64,000 nucleotides of DNA from Notamacropus eugenii. Taxonomy: Eukaryota > Chordata > Mammalia > Diprotodontia > Macropodidae. Shown piece after piece: positions 1 to 11,241 of this stretch. Position 1 is the first letter of the stretch. Every line of letters starts with the position of its first letter. Where the stretch lies: assembly GCF_028372415.1 (NCBI RefSeq), contig NC_092872.1, positions 391,428,853-391,492,852 of the forward strand, read 5' to 3'. The translations under genes were made by a program, and so were the position numbers. A model generated the notes under the pieces. That model saw only the letters and a list, made by a program, of their open reading frames with translations. It was not told the DNA's origin and did not search any database.

Positions 1-957
1 ATGATTTTCTTGCATCTCCCTCATTTCTCTTCCAAATTTTTCCTCCACGCCTCTTACTTGATTTTCAAAATCCTTTTTGAGCTCTTCCATGGCCTGAGAC
101 CACTGAATATTTATTTTGGATGTTTGGGATACAGAAGCCTTGACTTTTATGTCTTTCCCTGATTGTAAGTATTGTTCTTCCTCATCCAAAAGTACGGAAG
201 AAGATATCTGTTCACCAAGAAAGCAACCTTCTTTAGTGTTATTTTTTTCCATTTTTTGGGCATTTTCCCATCCAGTTACCTGACTTTTGGATCCTTTGTC
301 AAGAGTAGGGTATACTCTAGTAATCTGTAAGATCTCATTTCCTCCAAGGTGGCACAATCAAGCATGTACCCTGGTCTAGGAACAACCAGAAACTTTTGTG
401 TCCAGAATCTGTGAGTAGAAATTTCCTCTCCACAAGCACATGACCTCCAGTTCCACAAAGTCAACACTGGGGCCTGAGATTCAGATAAGCTTCCCAATTC
501 TCCTAGGTGCTTCATGATCCAACAATGGATGCTGTGGGAGCTCCTGCTGCTTAATGCAATCTCTGCTGCTGCCGCCAGAGGCAGGAGCTGTGGAAAGATG
601 CTGCTCCCCTCTTGGCCAGCTGAAAAAACCCTCTCACTGATGTTTGGTGTCTGTGGATTGAGGGATCTGCAAACCTCAGTTACTGCTTCTGGGGATTCTG
701 TCCCTGAGACACACTCAGGTCTTCCTTCTGGCACTGTGTTGTGCAGTCAAGTCTGGGCTGGGCTCTACTCTGTGGTCTGGTGTGACACACCTTTCCCGTT
801 GGCCTTTCAGGTCACCCTGGGCTGCAAATCTCCTCCACTCAGTTTTCTGTGGCTTCTGCTTCCCTAGAATTTGTTAAGAGTCTTTATTTACAGATATTTT
901 GTGGGCTGTGGGGGAAGAGCTAGTGTGTGTGAATCTTTCTACTCTGCCATCTTGGCC
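1..957 (-). mobile_element. L1 LINE, 5' end (5'UTR plus start of ORF1), cut by window edge
   Basis: Read on the minus strand, the right edge begins GGCCAAGATGGCAGAGTAG, the usual start of marsupial L1 5'UTRs and the same as the start at 56338. The 5'UTR runs to about 264. The ORF1 start codon is at 263-261 and is followed by MPKKWKK. The conserved KEGCFLGEQI segment then appears in another frame, so ORF1 is already shifted near its start. The start of the ORF1 coiled coil (MEELKKDFEN-like) lies at about 1-110. The rest of the element is outside the window. The longer open frames in both directions across the 5'UTR are not genes. Confidence 0.9.
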
Positions 958-1467
958 ATGAACATAATTTTTGATGGCATTCAATAAAATCTATGAAATA
1001 TAAAATATTAAATCTTATAAATCAAAATATTAAATCATAAAAAGAAAAATGATTATCAGAACTGATTATGCATAGTTACATTCTAGCAAATATCTTTATT
1101 GCATATTGATTAAAAAATTAAACATATGTAAACCAGTCAGACTATAGTGATTCAGCTAAGAACTAACATTCATGAAAGCATAGTTCTATTTTTACCAGAG
1201 ACTCTACAATTATTCAACATTAGGGAAAGAAGAAACATAATTAATCATATTAAAGCCAAAAAATTCAAAATAACATGATAATTTCAATAGATATAGAGGA
1301 AAAGCCTTTGACAAAAACAGCCCTTACTTATGCTAAAAACCTATAAACTTGTAGGTGTTTAGCAATCTTTCTTTGAAGGTTCTTTCTTACCCATTTAAAA
1401 AATGTTTTTATTTAAATATTTAAGTCCCTCTGTCCTCTGCTGCTTTTTCTGCTGGGAAAAGTAAGCA
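958..1467 (+). mobile_element. AT-rich spacer with a short L1 ORF2 fragment
   Basis: About 958-1170 is AT-rich with nothing recognisable. About 1175-1370 matches, on the plus strand, the L1 reverse-transcriptase region around the motif read elsewhere as ISIDAEKAFDKI (here ataatttcaatagatatag followed by gcctttgac). It is a decayed internal ORF2 scrap with no ends visible. The rest, up to the TSD at 1458-1467, is unassigned. Confidence 0.6.
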
Positions 1468-2790
1468 ATTGGGGATGGAAACAAGATGGTAGATTCAAGG
1501 TAAGTTCTTGCCTGAACTGTCCTCCAAAATTCTCCAAATACTTTTTAAAAAATGACTCTAAACAAATGCTAGAGCAGCAGAACCCATAAAAAAACAGAGA
1601 GAAACAAATTTCCAGCCCAAGACACCTTAAAAGGTTGACTAGAAAGGACCATTGCACTGACTAAGAAAAGAGTTCATTCCAGTGCAGGCTGTACAGATAA
1701 GGCCCCAACAAACCCAGAGCACATCTCAGGGTGTCTGAATCACTGGCAGCATTGGCAGTTTCTGAACCTCTCAACCCACAGATATCATGGGCAATTTAAA
1801 GGTCAGTAGGAAAGGTCTGTTGTCCCAGTTGGTAGTGGAGTACACTCCAGCTCAGACTTGGTCAGTATAGCTCTACTCTTAGCAGATTAGGAGTAGACCA
1901 TGGGAGTGACTGAATCATCTGTGGCAGCTTCTGAAGTCCTCAGTCCATAGACAGTAGGGGGATCCAACAACTGGTTACAAAGAGATTATAAGGGTCTCTT
2001 TGCTAGCATTAAGGCTGGACTCCATTGCTTTGCCCAAAAGCAGATCCAGGTCCCTGTCCTGGATGGCAGTCCCAGGGTGAGGAGGAGCACTAGCATAGTA
2101 GAATTTACAGTCACAGTGGAAGGGGTCCCTCCTCCCATTTCCAGGTCAGAAAAACAGTGCTTATGGTTATTCACAGATAACAGCCACAGGCCAGGAGTGT
2201 AGAAAACACGTCTCCTTAGATCATACTACCTTGGAAAAACTTGAAACTTTGCAGGTTCCTAGAAGAATCTCTGAAAACAGCTGACCAAAACCTGGAAGCC
2301 TGGGACAGTTCACTCTCTACACTGGAAGCAAAGCCCTACTTTACTAAACAAGTAAGAGTAAAGTACTAGGCTGGGAAAATAAAAAAAAAAAACAGTATAA
2401 AAATACCTCTGACTATAGAAACTTACTTTGGTGACAAGGAATGTCAAAATGTATACTCAGAAGAAGATAGAACAAGCCTCCAAGAAAAAACTGAATTGGG
2501 CTCAGTCCATGGAAGAGCTCAAAAAGAAATTTGAAAGTCAAGTAAGAGAAGTAGAGGCAAAACTGGGAAGAGAAATGAGAGTGATGCAAGAAAATCATGA
2601 AAAAAGAGTCAACAGTTTGGTGAAGGAGATAGAAAAAAATACTGAAGAAAATAACACCTTAAAAAACATACAGGCCAAATGGCAAAAGATGTCCAAAGAG
2701 GCAGTGAAGAATGCCTTAAAAAGCCAAATGAAAAAGGCAGTCCAAAAGCTCACTGAAGAAAATGATTCCTTAAAAATTGGAATAGAGATG

Positions 2791-2943
2791 GACAGTTAGG
2801 TGACATAGTGAATGGAGCACCAGTCCTGGAGTCAGGACAACCTGACTTCAAATCTGGCCTCAGACACTTGACACTTACTAGCCATGTGACCTTGGGCAAG
2901 TCACCTAATCCCAAATGCCTTCACTTCCCTCCTCCAAAAAAAA
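2791..2943 (+). mobile_element. tRNA-derived CORE-SINE with A-rich tail
   Basis: A 150-bp element starting gacagttaggtgacatagtg, with a GACTTCAAATCTGG B-box-like segment, the MIR/CORE motif GACCTTGGGCAAGTCACC and an A-run at its 3' end. The A-rich tail fits the L1-mobilised class of marsupial tRNA SINEs. It interrupts the ORF1 coiled coil of the surrounding L1. A weak candidate TSD (ATTGGAATAGAG against ATTAGGACAGAG, 9 of 12) flanks it. Confidence 0.85.
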
Positions 2944-3678
2944 TTAGGACAGAGCAAATGGAAGTTAATAACTTCATGAGAAATTAAGAAATAATAAAAC
3001 AAAAGGAAATGTTTTAAAAATAGAAGACAATACGAAATATCTCATTGGAAAAAAAAACTGACCTGGAAAATAGATCCATGTGAGATAAATTAAAAAGTAT
3101 TGGACTACCTGAAAGCTATAATTTAAAAATGAGCCTAGATCTCACCTTTCAAGAAATTGTCAGGGAAAAGTGCCCTGATATTCTAGAACCAGAGGGTAAA
3201 ATAGAAATTGAGTCTGCCAATCACCTCGTGAATGAGATCCCAAAATGAAAACTGTCAGGAATATCCCAGGTGAAGGAGCATTCTAGAGTGATAGTCATGA
3301 TAATACAAGGTTTGATAGCTTCTACATTAAAGGATCAGAGGTCTTGGAATATTACATCCTGGAAGGCAAAGGAGCTAGGATAATAGCCCAGAATCACCTA
3401 CCCAGAAAAACTCAGTATAATCCTTCAGTGGTAGGGTGGGAGGAATGAGATAGAAGACTTTCAAACATTCTTGGTGAAAAGATCAGAACTGAATGGAAAT
3501 CTGACTTTCAAATACAAGACTGAAGAGAAACGTAAACAGGTAAATAGGAAAAAGAAATTATAAGGGATTAATAAAGTTAAACTGCTTATAATCTTACATG
3601 GGAAAGTTGATGTTTGTAAATTATAAGACTTTTCTCGGTATTAAGGTAGTTAAAAGGAGTATACATACATACATACTT

Positions 3679-3681
<3 letters not shown>

Positions 3682-3766
<85 letters not shown>
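3682..3766. repeat. (AT)n microsatellite, about 40 units
   Basis: Uninterrupted alternating AT for about 80 bp, preceded by ATAC units. It lies in the inter-ORF region of the L1 at 1468-5222. The tyrosine/isoleucine-repeat open frames across it on both strands are artefacts. Confidence 0.97.
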
Positions 3767-3768
<2 letters not shown>

Positions 3769-5225
3769 GCAGAGGGCACAATTGTGAATTGAATATGAAG
3801 ATATGATATTTAAAAAAATGAAGTTAAAGGGTGAGAGAAGAATGTCCTCGGAGAAAGAGAAAGGGAGAGTAATAATGGGATAAATTATCTCACATAAAAG
3901 AGACAAGAAAAATCTGTTACAGCACAAGGATAGAGGAAACTTATGTGGGGGGAGTAAGTGAACCTTACTCTCATTAGAACTGACTCAAATAGGGAAAACA
4001 TATAGGCAATTGGGTATATAGAAATTACCCTGCAAATAAGTAGGAGGGGAAAGAGATAAGAGAAGGGGTCAGGTAATAAAAGAAAGGGCAGATTGAGGGA
4101 AGGGGTAGTCAAAAGCAAAGCACTTTTGAGTAGGGAGAGGGTGAGAGAGAATAGAATAAATGGGAGCAGGGGGGAATAGTATGGAGTGAAATACAATTAG
4201 AAAGAGTAACTATGAAAAAATTTTGAAGTATCTCTGATAAAGGTTTCATTTCTCTAACATATAAGGAACTGTGTCAAATTTATAAAAATAAGAGCTATAC
4301 CCCAATTGATAAATGATTAAAATTTATCATCAGCTTATAGATGAATTAATCAAAGCTATTTATAGCCATATGAAACATTATTTTAACTCATTATTGATTG
4401 GAGAAGAATGCAAATTAAAATAATTCTGAAGTACTACTTTATAACCATTTGACTACTTAATAGAACAGAAAAGGTAAATGTCAAATATTGGAGGGGATGT
4501 GGGAAAGGTAAGACCATTAATACACTGTTTGATCCAGCCATTCTATAGAGCAATTTGGAAGTATTCCCAAAGACCTATAAAATCATACATACCCTTTGAA
4601 CTAACCAATACCACTACTAAGTGCACATCCCAAAAGAGATAAAAAACAAAAACCAAAAAGACCTATGTGTACAAAAAATAATTACAGTAGCTGTTTCTGG
4701 GCAATAAATAATTAGAAACTGAGAGAATGTCCATCACTTGGGGAATGGCTGAACAATTTGTGGTCTGTAGTTAAGCATGCTCACAGAAAAAAATAAAAAC
4801 ATGGTAAGACTTGCATGGTCTGATGCAAAGTGAAATGTACTAGGTACAAGGTAACAGCAATATTGTAAGAAATCACCTGTGAGTGATTTAGCTATCCTCA
4901 CAGACAACTCTGAATGACTTATGATAAAAGTCTATGCTTCCCCAGAGAAAGAAATGGTGATGTCTGAATATAGATTGAAGCACTCCTTTTAACTTTGTTT
5001 TTTAGTTTATTTTTGTCTGCTTTTTTTTTTTTTACAATATGACAATTATGGATATGTTTTGCATGACTACACATGTATAACCTATATCAAACTGCTTGCC
5101 TTCTTGAAGCTGAGTTTGGGGAGGGAGAAAGGGGAGAGAATTTGCAACTCAAAATTCCAAAAGCAAAGGTTAAAATTGTTTTTACATGTAACTGGGAAAA
5201 ATAACTGCTAATTCAAAAAAAGAAA

Positions 5226-5890
5226 GTAAGCAGTCAGCTATTGGTTATGCATGTGCAATTATGTAAAATATTCCATATTTGTCATATTGTACAAGAAGAT
5301 TTGAAAAAAAGAAAAAAATTAAAGAAAGTAAAAAATAGCATTCTTCAGTCTATATTCAATCAATATCAGTTCTTTCTCTGGAGGCCGATAATATGGTTCA
5401 TCAGTATTCCTTTGGGATTATCTTGGATCTTTGTATTACTAAAACTAGCTAAATCATTCACAAGTGTTCATTGAACAATATTGCTGTTACTATGTATGGT
5501 GTTTTCCTGTATCTGCTCACTTCACTATGCGTCAGTTCATGGAAATCTTTCCAGGTTTTTCTGAAGTCATTCTACTTGTCACTTCTTGTAGCACAATATA
5601 TCCTATTACAATCATATACCACAGCTTTTCTCATCATTCCCTAATTGATGAGCATCTCTTTGATTTTCAATTCTTAGCCATATAGAGCTGTTCTAAGTAC
5701 TTTTGTACAAATAGGTCCTCCCACCACCCCTTTTGTGGATGTCTTTGGGACATGTACCTAACAGTGGTATTGCTGGATCAAAGGATATTCACAATTTTAT
5801 GACCCTTTGGGCATAGTTCCACATTGCTCTTCAGAATTGTTGGATCAGTTCATGACTCCACCAACAGGAGCAACATTTTTAATATCACAA
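5226..5890 (-). mobile_element. L1 3'-end fragment, reverse
   Basis: The plus strand shows the reverse complement of the ORF2 C-terminus and 3'UTR of an older L1: gaaatctttccaggtttttc, then cattccctaattgatgagc and tgctggatcaaaggatat. The same order occurs at 12960-13330, 16690-17400 and 33840-34440. No coding potential remains. Confidence 0.75.
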
Positions 5891-7307
5891 AACGTCTATC
5901 TAAAATGAAAAGCAAGCTTCATATGCAATTGGAATGCTCTTGAATCTTTTCCAATCAGTTTTAGAGCATGGATGCCTACGCTCACTATTATTTGATACGG
6001 TTCTAGAAATGCTAGTGAAAACATGAACAATGGAAAGGAAATAAATACATAAAGGGAGGTGAAGAGGAGATAAAACTATCCATTTTCTAATGATATTTTC
6101 ATCTTAACTTACTTGGAAAATCCCAGTTCATCAGAAAAGGTTGTAACTGACATTATTAATATCTTCAAAGCTGAAGGCTGCAAAATGGACCCTTAGAAAT
6201 TAAAAGTATTACCATGTAATAAAATCAAAATCCAAAAGACAATAATGAAAATGGAAAACCCATTCCAAAAATAATACAAAATGCATAAAATGGTTGATTA
6301 TTCTAACAAAGCACATGGAATACTTGAATGGAGTAAAAGAGAAAGCTTTCCTTAAAGAAATAACAACTTATATAATTAGAGCAATATTTAACGTTCATAA
6401 TGCTGGCAAATACATGAAAATGACCACACTGCCAAAGTTAATTCATGCTTCAAATGTTAAAATGGTCAAAATGATTAATATGATACTTTTTGGAGCTTGA
6501 TAAACAGAATAAACAAAATCATTTTAAAAAGACCTCAAACTATGATACGGACCTCAGACCAGATTTCAAACTATTTTGTAGAGCAATAAACAAAAAAAAA
6601 ATCTCATATTCATTTTAAAAAATAGACAAGTAGGAATAATGGCACTCAAAATACATTCATTTTTAATACAACATAAAACATAAATTACTTAGTAAAGAAC
6701 TCTCTGTCAGGGAAAATAACGTCTGAAAAAACATGAAAGCAGTATGGTAGAAATCAAGATTAGACCAAAACTTTAAAATATAGTCCACAATTAAGTTTAA
6801 ATTGATACTTGATTTAATATAATTAGATGCATTCTTAAATAAGTGATAGAGGCAATGATAAAACATAAAAGAAATAACTTTGTATACACAAAACTGAAAA
6901 AAAACCCTCAAAAATTAAGGAAGTTAATTTAAAGAAGTTGAATGGAAAAACAAAACTTTACATCAAATTCACTCTGATAAAGATCATCTAAGGCATATAA
7001 ACAATTAGCATGTATGGCATGCTTTCGTACACATTCACATATCTATGTATACCAAAATATTTATAACAGCACTTTCTGTGGTAACAAAATAGGTGACTAT
7101 CATTTGGAAAATTGCTAAACAAATTATGTACATGAATGTAAGAAATACAAAATGTGATGAATACAGAAAAAGAAATAAAAATATATATGAACTGATTCAT
7201 GATAAAGTAAGCAGAGCAAAGATAACAATAAGCACAATGACAACAATGATATAAATTGAAAGAACAACCACAAACCTACACATAAAAACTGTATACTGCA
7301 GAACTAT
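5891..7307 (+). mobile_element. Old L1 ORF2 fragment (left part of a split copy)
   Basis: Plus-strand RT-region sequence is recognisable (catggatgcctacgctcac, the RQGCPLSP-like part, then an FADD-like stretch), followed by downstream ORF2 sequence and a 3' region. Divergence is high and frames are broken. The copy is interrupted at 7308-7321 by the younger L1 at 7322-8312 and resumes at 8327. Confidence 0.65.
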
Positions 7308-7321
7308 AAAGAACAAGCATG

Positions 7322-8312
7322 TTTATTCCCCAGTTGATAAATGGTCAAAGGATAAGAACAGGCAGTTTTCAGAAGAAGAAATTAAAGCTTTCTATAGTCA
7401 CATGAAGAAATGATCTGAATCACTATTGATTAGAGAGACGCAAATCAAAACAACTCTGAAGTACCACATTACACATATCAAATTGACTAATATGACAAAA
7501 CAAGAAGATGATAAATGTTGGAGAAGATGTGGGAGAGTTGGAACACTAATTCATTGCTGGTGTAGCTGTGATCCGATCCAACTACTCTGGAGAGTAATTT
7601 GAAACTATGCCCAAAGGCTTACAAAAATGTGCAAATTCTTTGACCTAGCAATATCTCTTCTTGGGCTGTATCCCAAAAAGACCATAAAAATGGGAAAATA
7701 TTCCACATGCACAAAAATTTTACAGCAGATCTTTTTGTGATGATCAAGAACTAGAAATGTATTGAATGCTCATCAATTGGGGAATGGCTGAACAAGTTGT
7801 GATATGTGAATGCAATGGAATACTATCGTGCTATGAGAAATGATGAACAGACTTCAGAAAAACCTGGAAATATTTATATGAACTGATGCTGAGTGAAATC
7901 AGCAGAACCAGGAAATTACCATACACAGTAACAGCCACAGTGTGCAAAGACTGTTTCTGATAGACATAACCCTTCACAGCAATTCAAGAACCTAAAACAT
8001 TCCCAAAGGACTATTGAGGCAAAATACCAGCCACACTAAGAGAAAGAACTATGGAATCAGAATGCAGAATGAAACAGACTATTTTCTCTTGTGTTATGTT
8101 TTCATTTGGTTTGCTTTTTCTCATGGTTTCTCCCATTTGTTTTAATTTTTTTATGCAACATGACTAATGTGAAAATATGTTTAATAAGATGTATAGAACC
8201 CATACAAGATTGCATGCTCTCTCAGGGAGGGAGGGGAGAGAGGGGAGAAAAATTAAAACTTATGGAAGTGATTGTTGAAAACTAAAAATAAATAAATTCA
8301 TTTAATTTAAAA
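7322..8312 (+). mobile_element. 5'-truncated L1, ORF2 C-terminus and 3'UTR, with TSD
   Basis: Flanked by the perfect 14-bp repeat AAAGAACAAGCATG at 7308-7321 and 8313-8326. It begins inside ORF2 (CCCAGTTGATAAATGGTC), passes the conserved stretch caattggggaatggctgaac, and ends in the 3'UTR with a degenerate A-rich tail (about 8283-8312). It is a standard 5'-truncated product of target-primed reverse transcription, inserted into the older L1 around it. Confidence 0.93.
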
Positions 8313-8326
8313 AAAGAACAAGCATG

Positions 8327-8560
8327 CTCAAAAGATGAGATATGAGAAGACACTCCCACTTCAACCCTTTGCAGAGCTGGGAGGTTCATTGAACATACAT
8401 TTTCAGACTTTTTTCCAATGTAATAATCAGTTATCCTAATTTTTATTCTTTTTTCTTTTGTTTGCATATGCTTTTGTATGGGTGGCTCTCTAGGAGAGGA
8501 GGAAGAAGATAGATAATCTATAAAATATATTTAAAACAAAAAAATATATTCATAATACAT
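8327..8560 (+). mobile_element. Old L1 3' end (right part of the split copy)
   Basis: Sequence after the second TSD copy (gctcaaaagatgagatatg onward) reads as the continuation of the older L1 at 5891-7307. It ends in an AT-rich tail with ATATATTTAAAACAAAAA-type repeats near 8520-8575. Confidence 0.5.
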
Positions 8561-8599
8561 ATTTAAAACAAAAATTCATGTGAATTTAACTTAAAAAGA

Positions 8600-8850
8600 A
8601 AGATGACTCAAGGGCCACTTTCTTCACTAAGCCTTCCCCTGTCACCATGAAGTGAATGGCATCCATAAATCACTTTTTGTTCATTCTGTACAAATCCTTT
8701 ACACACTCAAAGGTATAAATTCTGTCTCTTTCATAAGTACGTAAGCTCCTTGGGGGTATAAAACTGTTCACATTAATATTTGTATGCCCAGTGACTTGAA
8801 AACAGTGTCTAATAAATGTGTATTGCATTTTTTATTCAATCAATCTATAT
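8600..8850 (+). mobile_element. L2-type LINE 3' end relic
   Basis: The 3' part carries the L2 pattern: gtaagctccttgggggtata, a short T-rich spacer, gtatgcccagtgacttgaa, then gtgtctaataaatgtg. Recognition is by motif order alone. Confidence 0.7.
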
Positions 8851-8869
8851 ATCACGTGGACTCAGGACC

Positions 8870-9010
8870 ATTTTAGCCGAATTTGTGAGAATTCATTTAT
8901 AAAACATCAATTTATCTCATGTCTACTGTGGGCATGCAACACTAGTAGACACTATGGATAAAAAATAGAAGACAGAATACTTATCCTTATGGAGTTAGGA
9001 TATAAAACCT
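8870..9010 (+). repeat. Old mammalian repeat (MIR3/L3-like, family not assigned)
   Basis: Similar in order to the relics at 42620, 49385 and 52255: a 'catttattaagcacttactatgtgcc' type start, a 'gctggggatacaaa' type middle and a 'aaggagcttacaat' type end, here heavily decayed. Confidence 0.4.
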
Positions 9011-9559
9011 TTCCCCAATTAACAATGGTCTACAAATAAATGAAATGCTCTAATGGTGTAAAAATTGCTTTAATTGTACAAGAATTCTTTAAGGCTACCT
9101 ATCAAAGTCATTTTTAATAGAACATAATTTGTGACCATCTCACTCATTTTATCTTCATTTTTTCAAAATGGGTATTTGGGAGGAATTTTCTGTTAATTCA
9201 TTAGGTCCCATTCTAAAGTGGTTCTAAAGTGGTTCTATCCAAGCAATCTTTGGATAGTAGACATTTTCAGCAGTCAGACTGCTACCCTACTCTTCAAACA
9301 AAATAGCATAAAATCATCTCAAAACAAATTCCTGGGAAGCAAAAAAAAATGACTTCAAGTATCAGAGTCTCATTAAGTGTTCCTAAAAAAGAAAATATTT
9401 TTGAAAGGACATGATTTATGAATACCTCATTCATTTTACATTTATACTTTGAAAAAAATCCTTTATATTTTAAAATGCAAAGTCAATAAGAGAAAAAAAT
9501 CTTTTCATTATACAAAAGCAGATTACCTAAGCGATTAGAAGTTTCTTTTGAATAGAACT
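9011..9559. other. Unassigned AT-rich DNA
   Basis: No open frame, repeat end or RNA structure recognised. A local duplication, ctaaagtggtt repeated at 9214-9235, is the only notable pattern. Confidence 0.5.
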
Positions 9560-9569
9560 TTATATAAGT

Positions 9570-9705
9570 GTATATATATATATGTGTGTGTGTGTATGTA
9601 TGTATGAATGTATAACACAATATATATGCTTACATACATACATGGATAGAGATATATGAATTGCATAAATACACACATAAATGTGTATGTATATATGTAT
9701 GTATA
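9570..9705. repeat. Compound TA/TG/CATA microsatellite
   Basis: Blocks of (TA)n, (TG)n, TATG and TACA units, partly palindromic. The tyrosine-rich open frame over it on the minus strand is an artefact. Confidence 0.9.
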
Positions 9706-9825
9706 TGGAAAAAACAACAATGAAACATTTTTAAATGAGTAAAAGAAAACAAAAGTACAGAGTAGACACAAACAGGGCACACATATGTAAAGAGATAGGT
9801 TTAATATTAAAAGGAAGTAAAAGAT

Positions 9826-10081
9826 GGGAAGCTAGGAGGTGCAGTGGACAGAGCTCTGGACTTGGAAATAGGCAGACTCATCTTCATGAATTCAAATCTT
9901 GCCTCAGACTTTTACTAACTGTTTGACCCTGGGCAAGTAACTCAACTTTGCTTCAGTTCCTCATTTGTAAAATGAGCTGGAGCAAGAAATGGCAAACCAC
10001 TCCAGTATTTTTACCAAGGAAACCCCAAAAGGGGTCATGAAGAATCAGACACACAACCTAAAAATGACTGAACAACAACAG
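9826..10081 (+). mobile_element. tRNA-derived CORE-SINE with RTE-like 3' tail
   Basis: It starts ggaagctaggaggtgcagtgg and has the CORE motif GACCCTGGGCAAGTAACTCAA. The segment TTGTAAAATGAGCTGGAGCAAG leads into an RTE/BovB-like end (ggggtcatgaagaatcagac then ctgaacaacaac). This tail class is known to be mobilised by RTE rather than L1. Compare the copies at 37105 and 42798. Confidence 0.88.
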
Positions 10082-10685
10082 TAACCAAATTGCTGTATTT
10101 CAACATTTGTCTTCAGAATATTTAAATATTTTGTTAAAGCTCTTTTTGTGTGTATGCCACTGTCTACTAATGTGCCACATCTAGAATTTCACAATAATTC
10201 ACTACATTCAGTCAGTTTGTATAACTTATAAACTCACTTCAACAAATGTTATTTGTGCACTATGTGCACATTCATCTCCCAGGTATTATAAGGAGAGAGA
10301 TGTCCATGGCAGACTATTCTCAAGGAGCTTACACTTTTACCAATGGATTTTAAGTGCAATTCTAGATATTTCAGTAGCATGTCTTCCTTCATTTTTTGAA
10401 GTCTTCCTTCCGTGTCCACTCTTTGCCCTGGTGACATCTTCCTCTTGCATGGATAGAGCACTTACTTTATCAGTCTCATAAACTGCCTTTTCTTGGTATT
10501 TATTTTGTTTTCTACGTTAAGTTTTTTATCCCCTTTTGAAACTATATGTAGCATGAGGACAGTTCCTGAAAATTACATTCTTTTTATTTCTTTTAGTGAT
10601 AGTATAAAGGATTGTATTTAATAAATATTATTTACATATTTGTCTACTCATTAAAGAACTGACTGCAAGGGAAAATATCATCAAG
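10082..10685. other. Unassigned DNA with a decayed MIR3-like relic
   Basis: 10210-10350 has the order 'aacaaatgttatttgtgc', 'ccaggtattataagg', 'aaggagcttacac', resembling the MIR3/L3-like relics elsewhere. The rest shows nothing recognisable. Confidence 0.4.
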
Positions 10686-10696
10686 ACTGAATAACA

Positions 10697-11228
10697 TAGG
10701 AATGGAGCCAAGGTGGTGGAGTTGAAGGACAGACCTGTAAAAGCCCTCCCTCCACAGCCCATAAAATGCCCATAAAAATGACTCTAAACAAATTCTAGGG
10801 CAGCATAAGCCACAAAATTGCAGAGTAAAAAGAGATTTCCATCGCAAGGCAACCTGGAAGGTCGATAGGAAAGATCTATTGCACTGGGTTTGGAGTAGAG
10901 CACAGTCCACAAAGTTCATCCTAGCTTTGGCTTTGTCTTGAGGCAGGGACATGCACATTCAATTTGGTATGACAATTTATCTTACACTACAGAAAAGTAG
11001 GGGACAAAGGAATAAGTGTGGTATGGGGGCATGGGAGAAGGGAGGGCAAATGAAAGGAGGGAGCAATTAGAGGTAAATATTCTAGGGGAGGGACAAACTC
11101 TAAAGAGAGAATAGAATAAATATGGGGCAGGATAGGATGGAGGGAAATATAACTAGTCTTTCAAAACTTGACTAAAACAAAAAAATAAATAAATAAATAA
11201 AAATTCAAATTAAAAACATTTTTAAAAA
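10697..11228 (+). mobile_element. Short L1 derivative: 5'UTR joined to inter-ORF sequence and A-rich tail
   Basis: Near-matching repeats ACTGAATAACA (10686-10696) and ACTGAATAGCA (11231-11241) flank it. It begins like an L1 5'UTR (ggagccaaggtggtgg; ttccatcgcaaggcaacctgg) and switches near 10965 to the L1 inter-ORF region (ggatggagggaaatataactag, the same as on the minus strand at 20850-20890). It ends in AAATAAATAAATAAA-type repeats. ORF1 and ORF2 are both absent, so it must have moved, if as a unit, with proteins supplied by another L1. Confidence 0.7.
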
Positions 11229-11241
11229 ACTGAATAGCACA

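Larger units (their letters stand above)
1468..5222 (+). mobile_element. L1 LINE with both ends, most of ORF2 missing
   Basis: The element is flanked by the direct repeat AAAGTAAGCA at 1458-1467 and 5223-5232, a 10-bp TSD. The 5' end (ATTGGGGATGGAAACAAGATGG region) is L1-like and the 5'UTR runs to about 2430. ORF1 coiled-coil sequence is open at 2428-2799 (WAQSMEELKKKFESQVREVE). The ORF1 RRM and C-terminal parts follow, in broken frames, to about 3420. A long purine-rich inter-ORF region (3430-4200) contains an (AT)n tract. It jumps directly to the last part of ORF2 and the 3'UTR (about 4200-5222). The endonuclease and most of the RT are absent. A SINE sits inside ORF1 at 2791-2943. Confidence 0.85.

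Noticed and set aside
2791-2943. tRNA gene suggested by B-box-like sequence
   Set aside because: The sequence continues into a CORE-SINE body with an A tail, and no cloverleaf with anticodon arm could be drawn.
3586-3927. 113-codon frame with a long tyrosine/isoleucine repeat
   Set aside because: Produced by the (AT)n microsatellite; the same kind of artefact occurs at 9535-9780 and 55045-55323.
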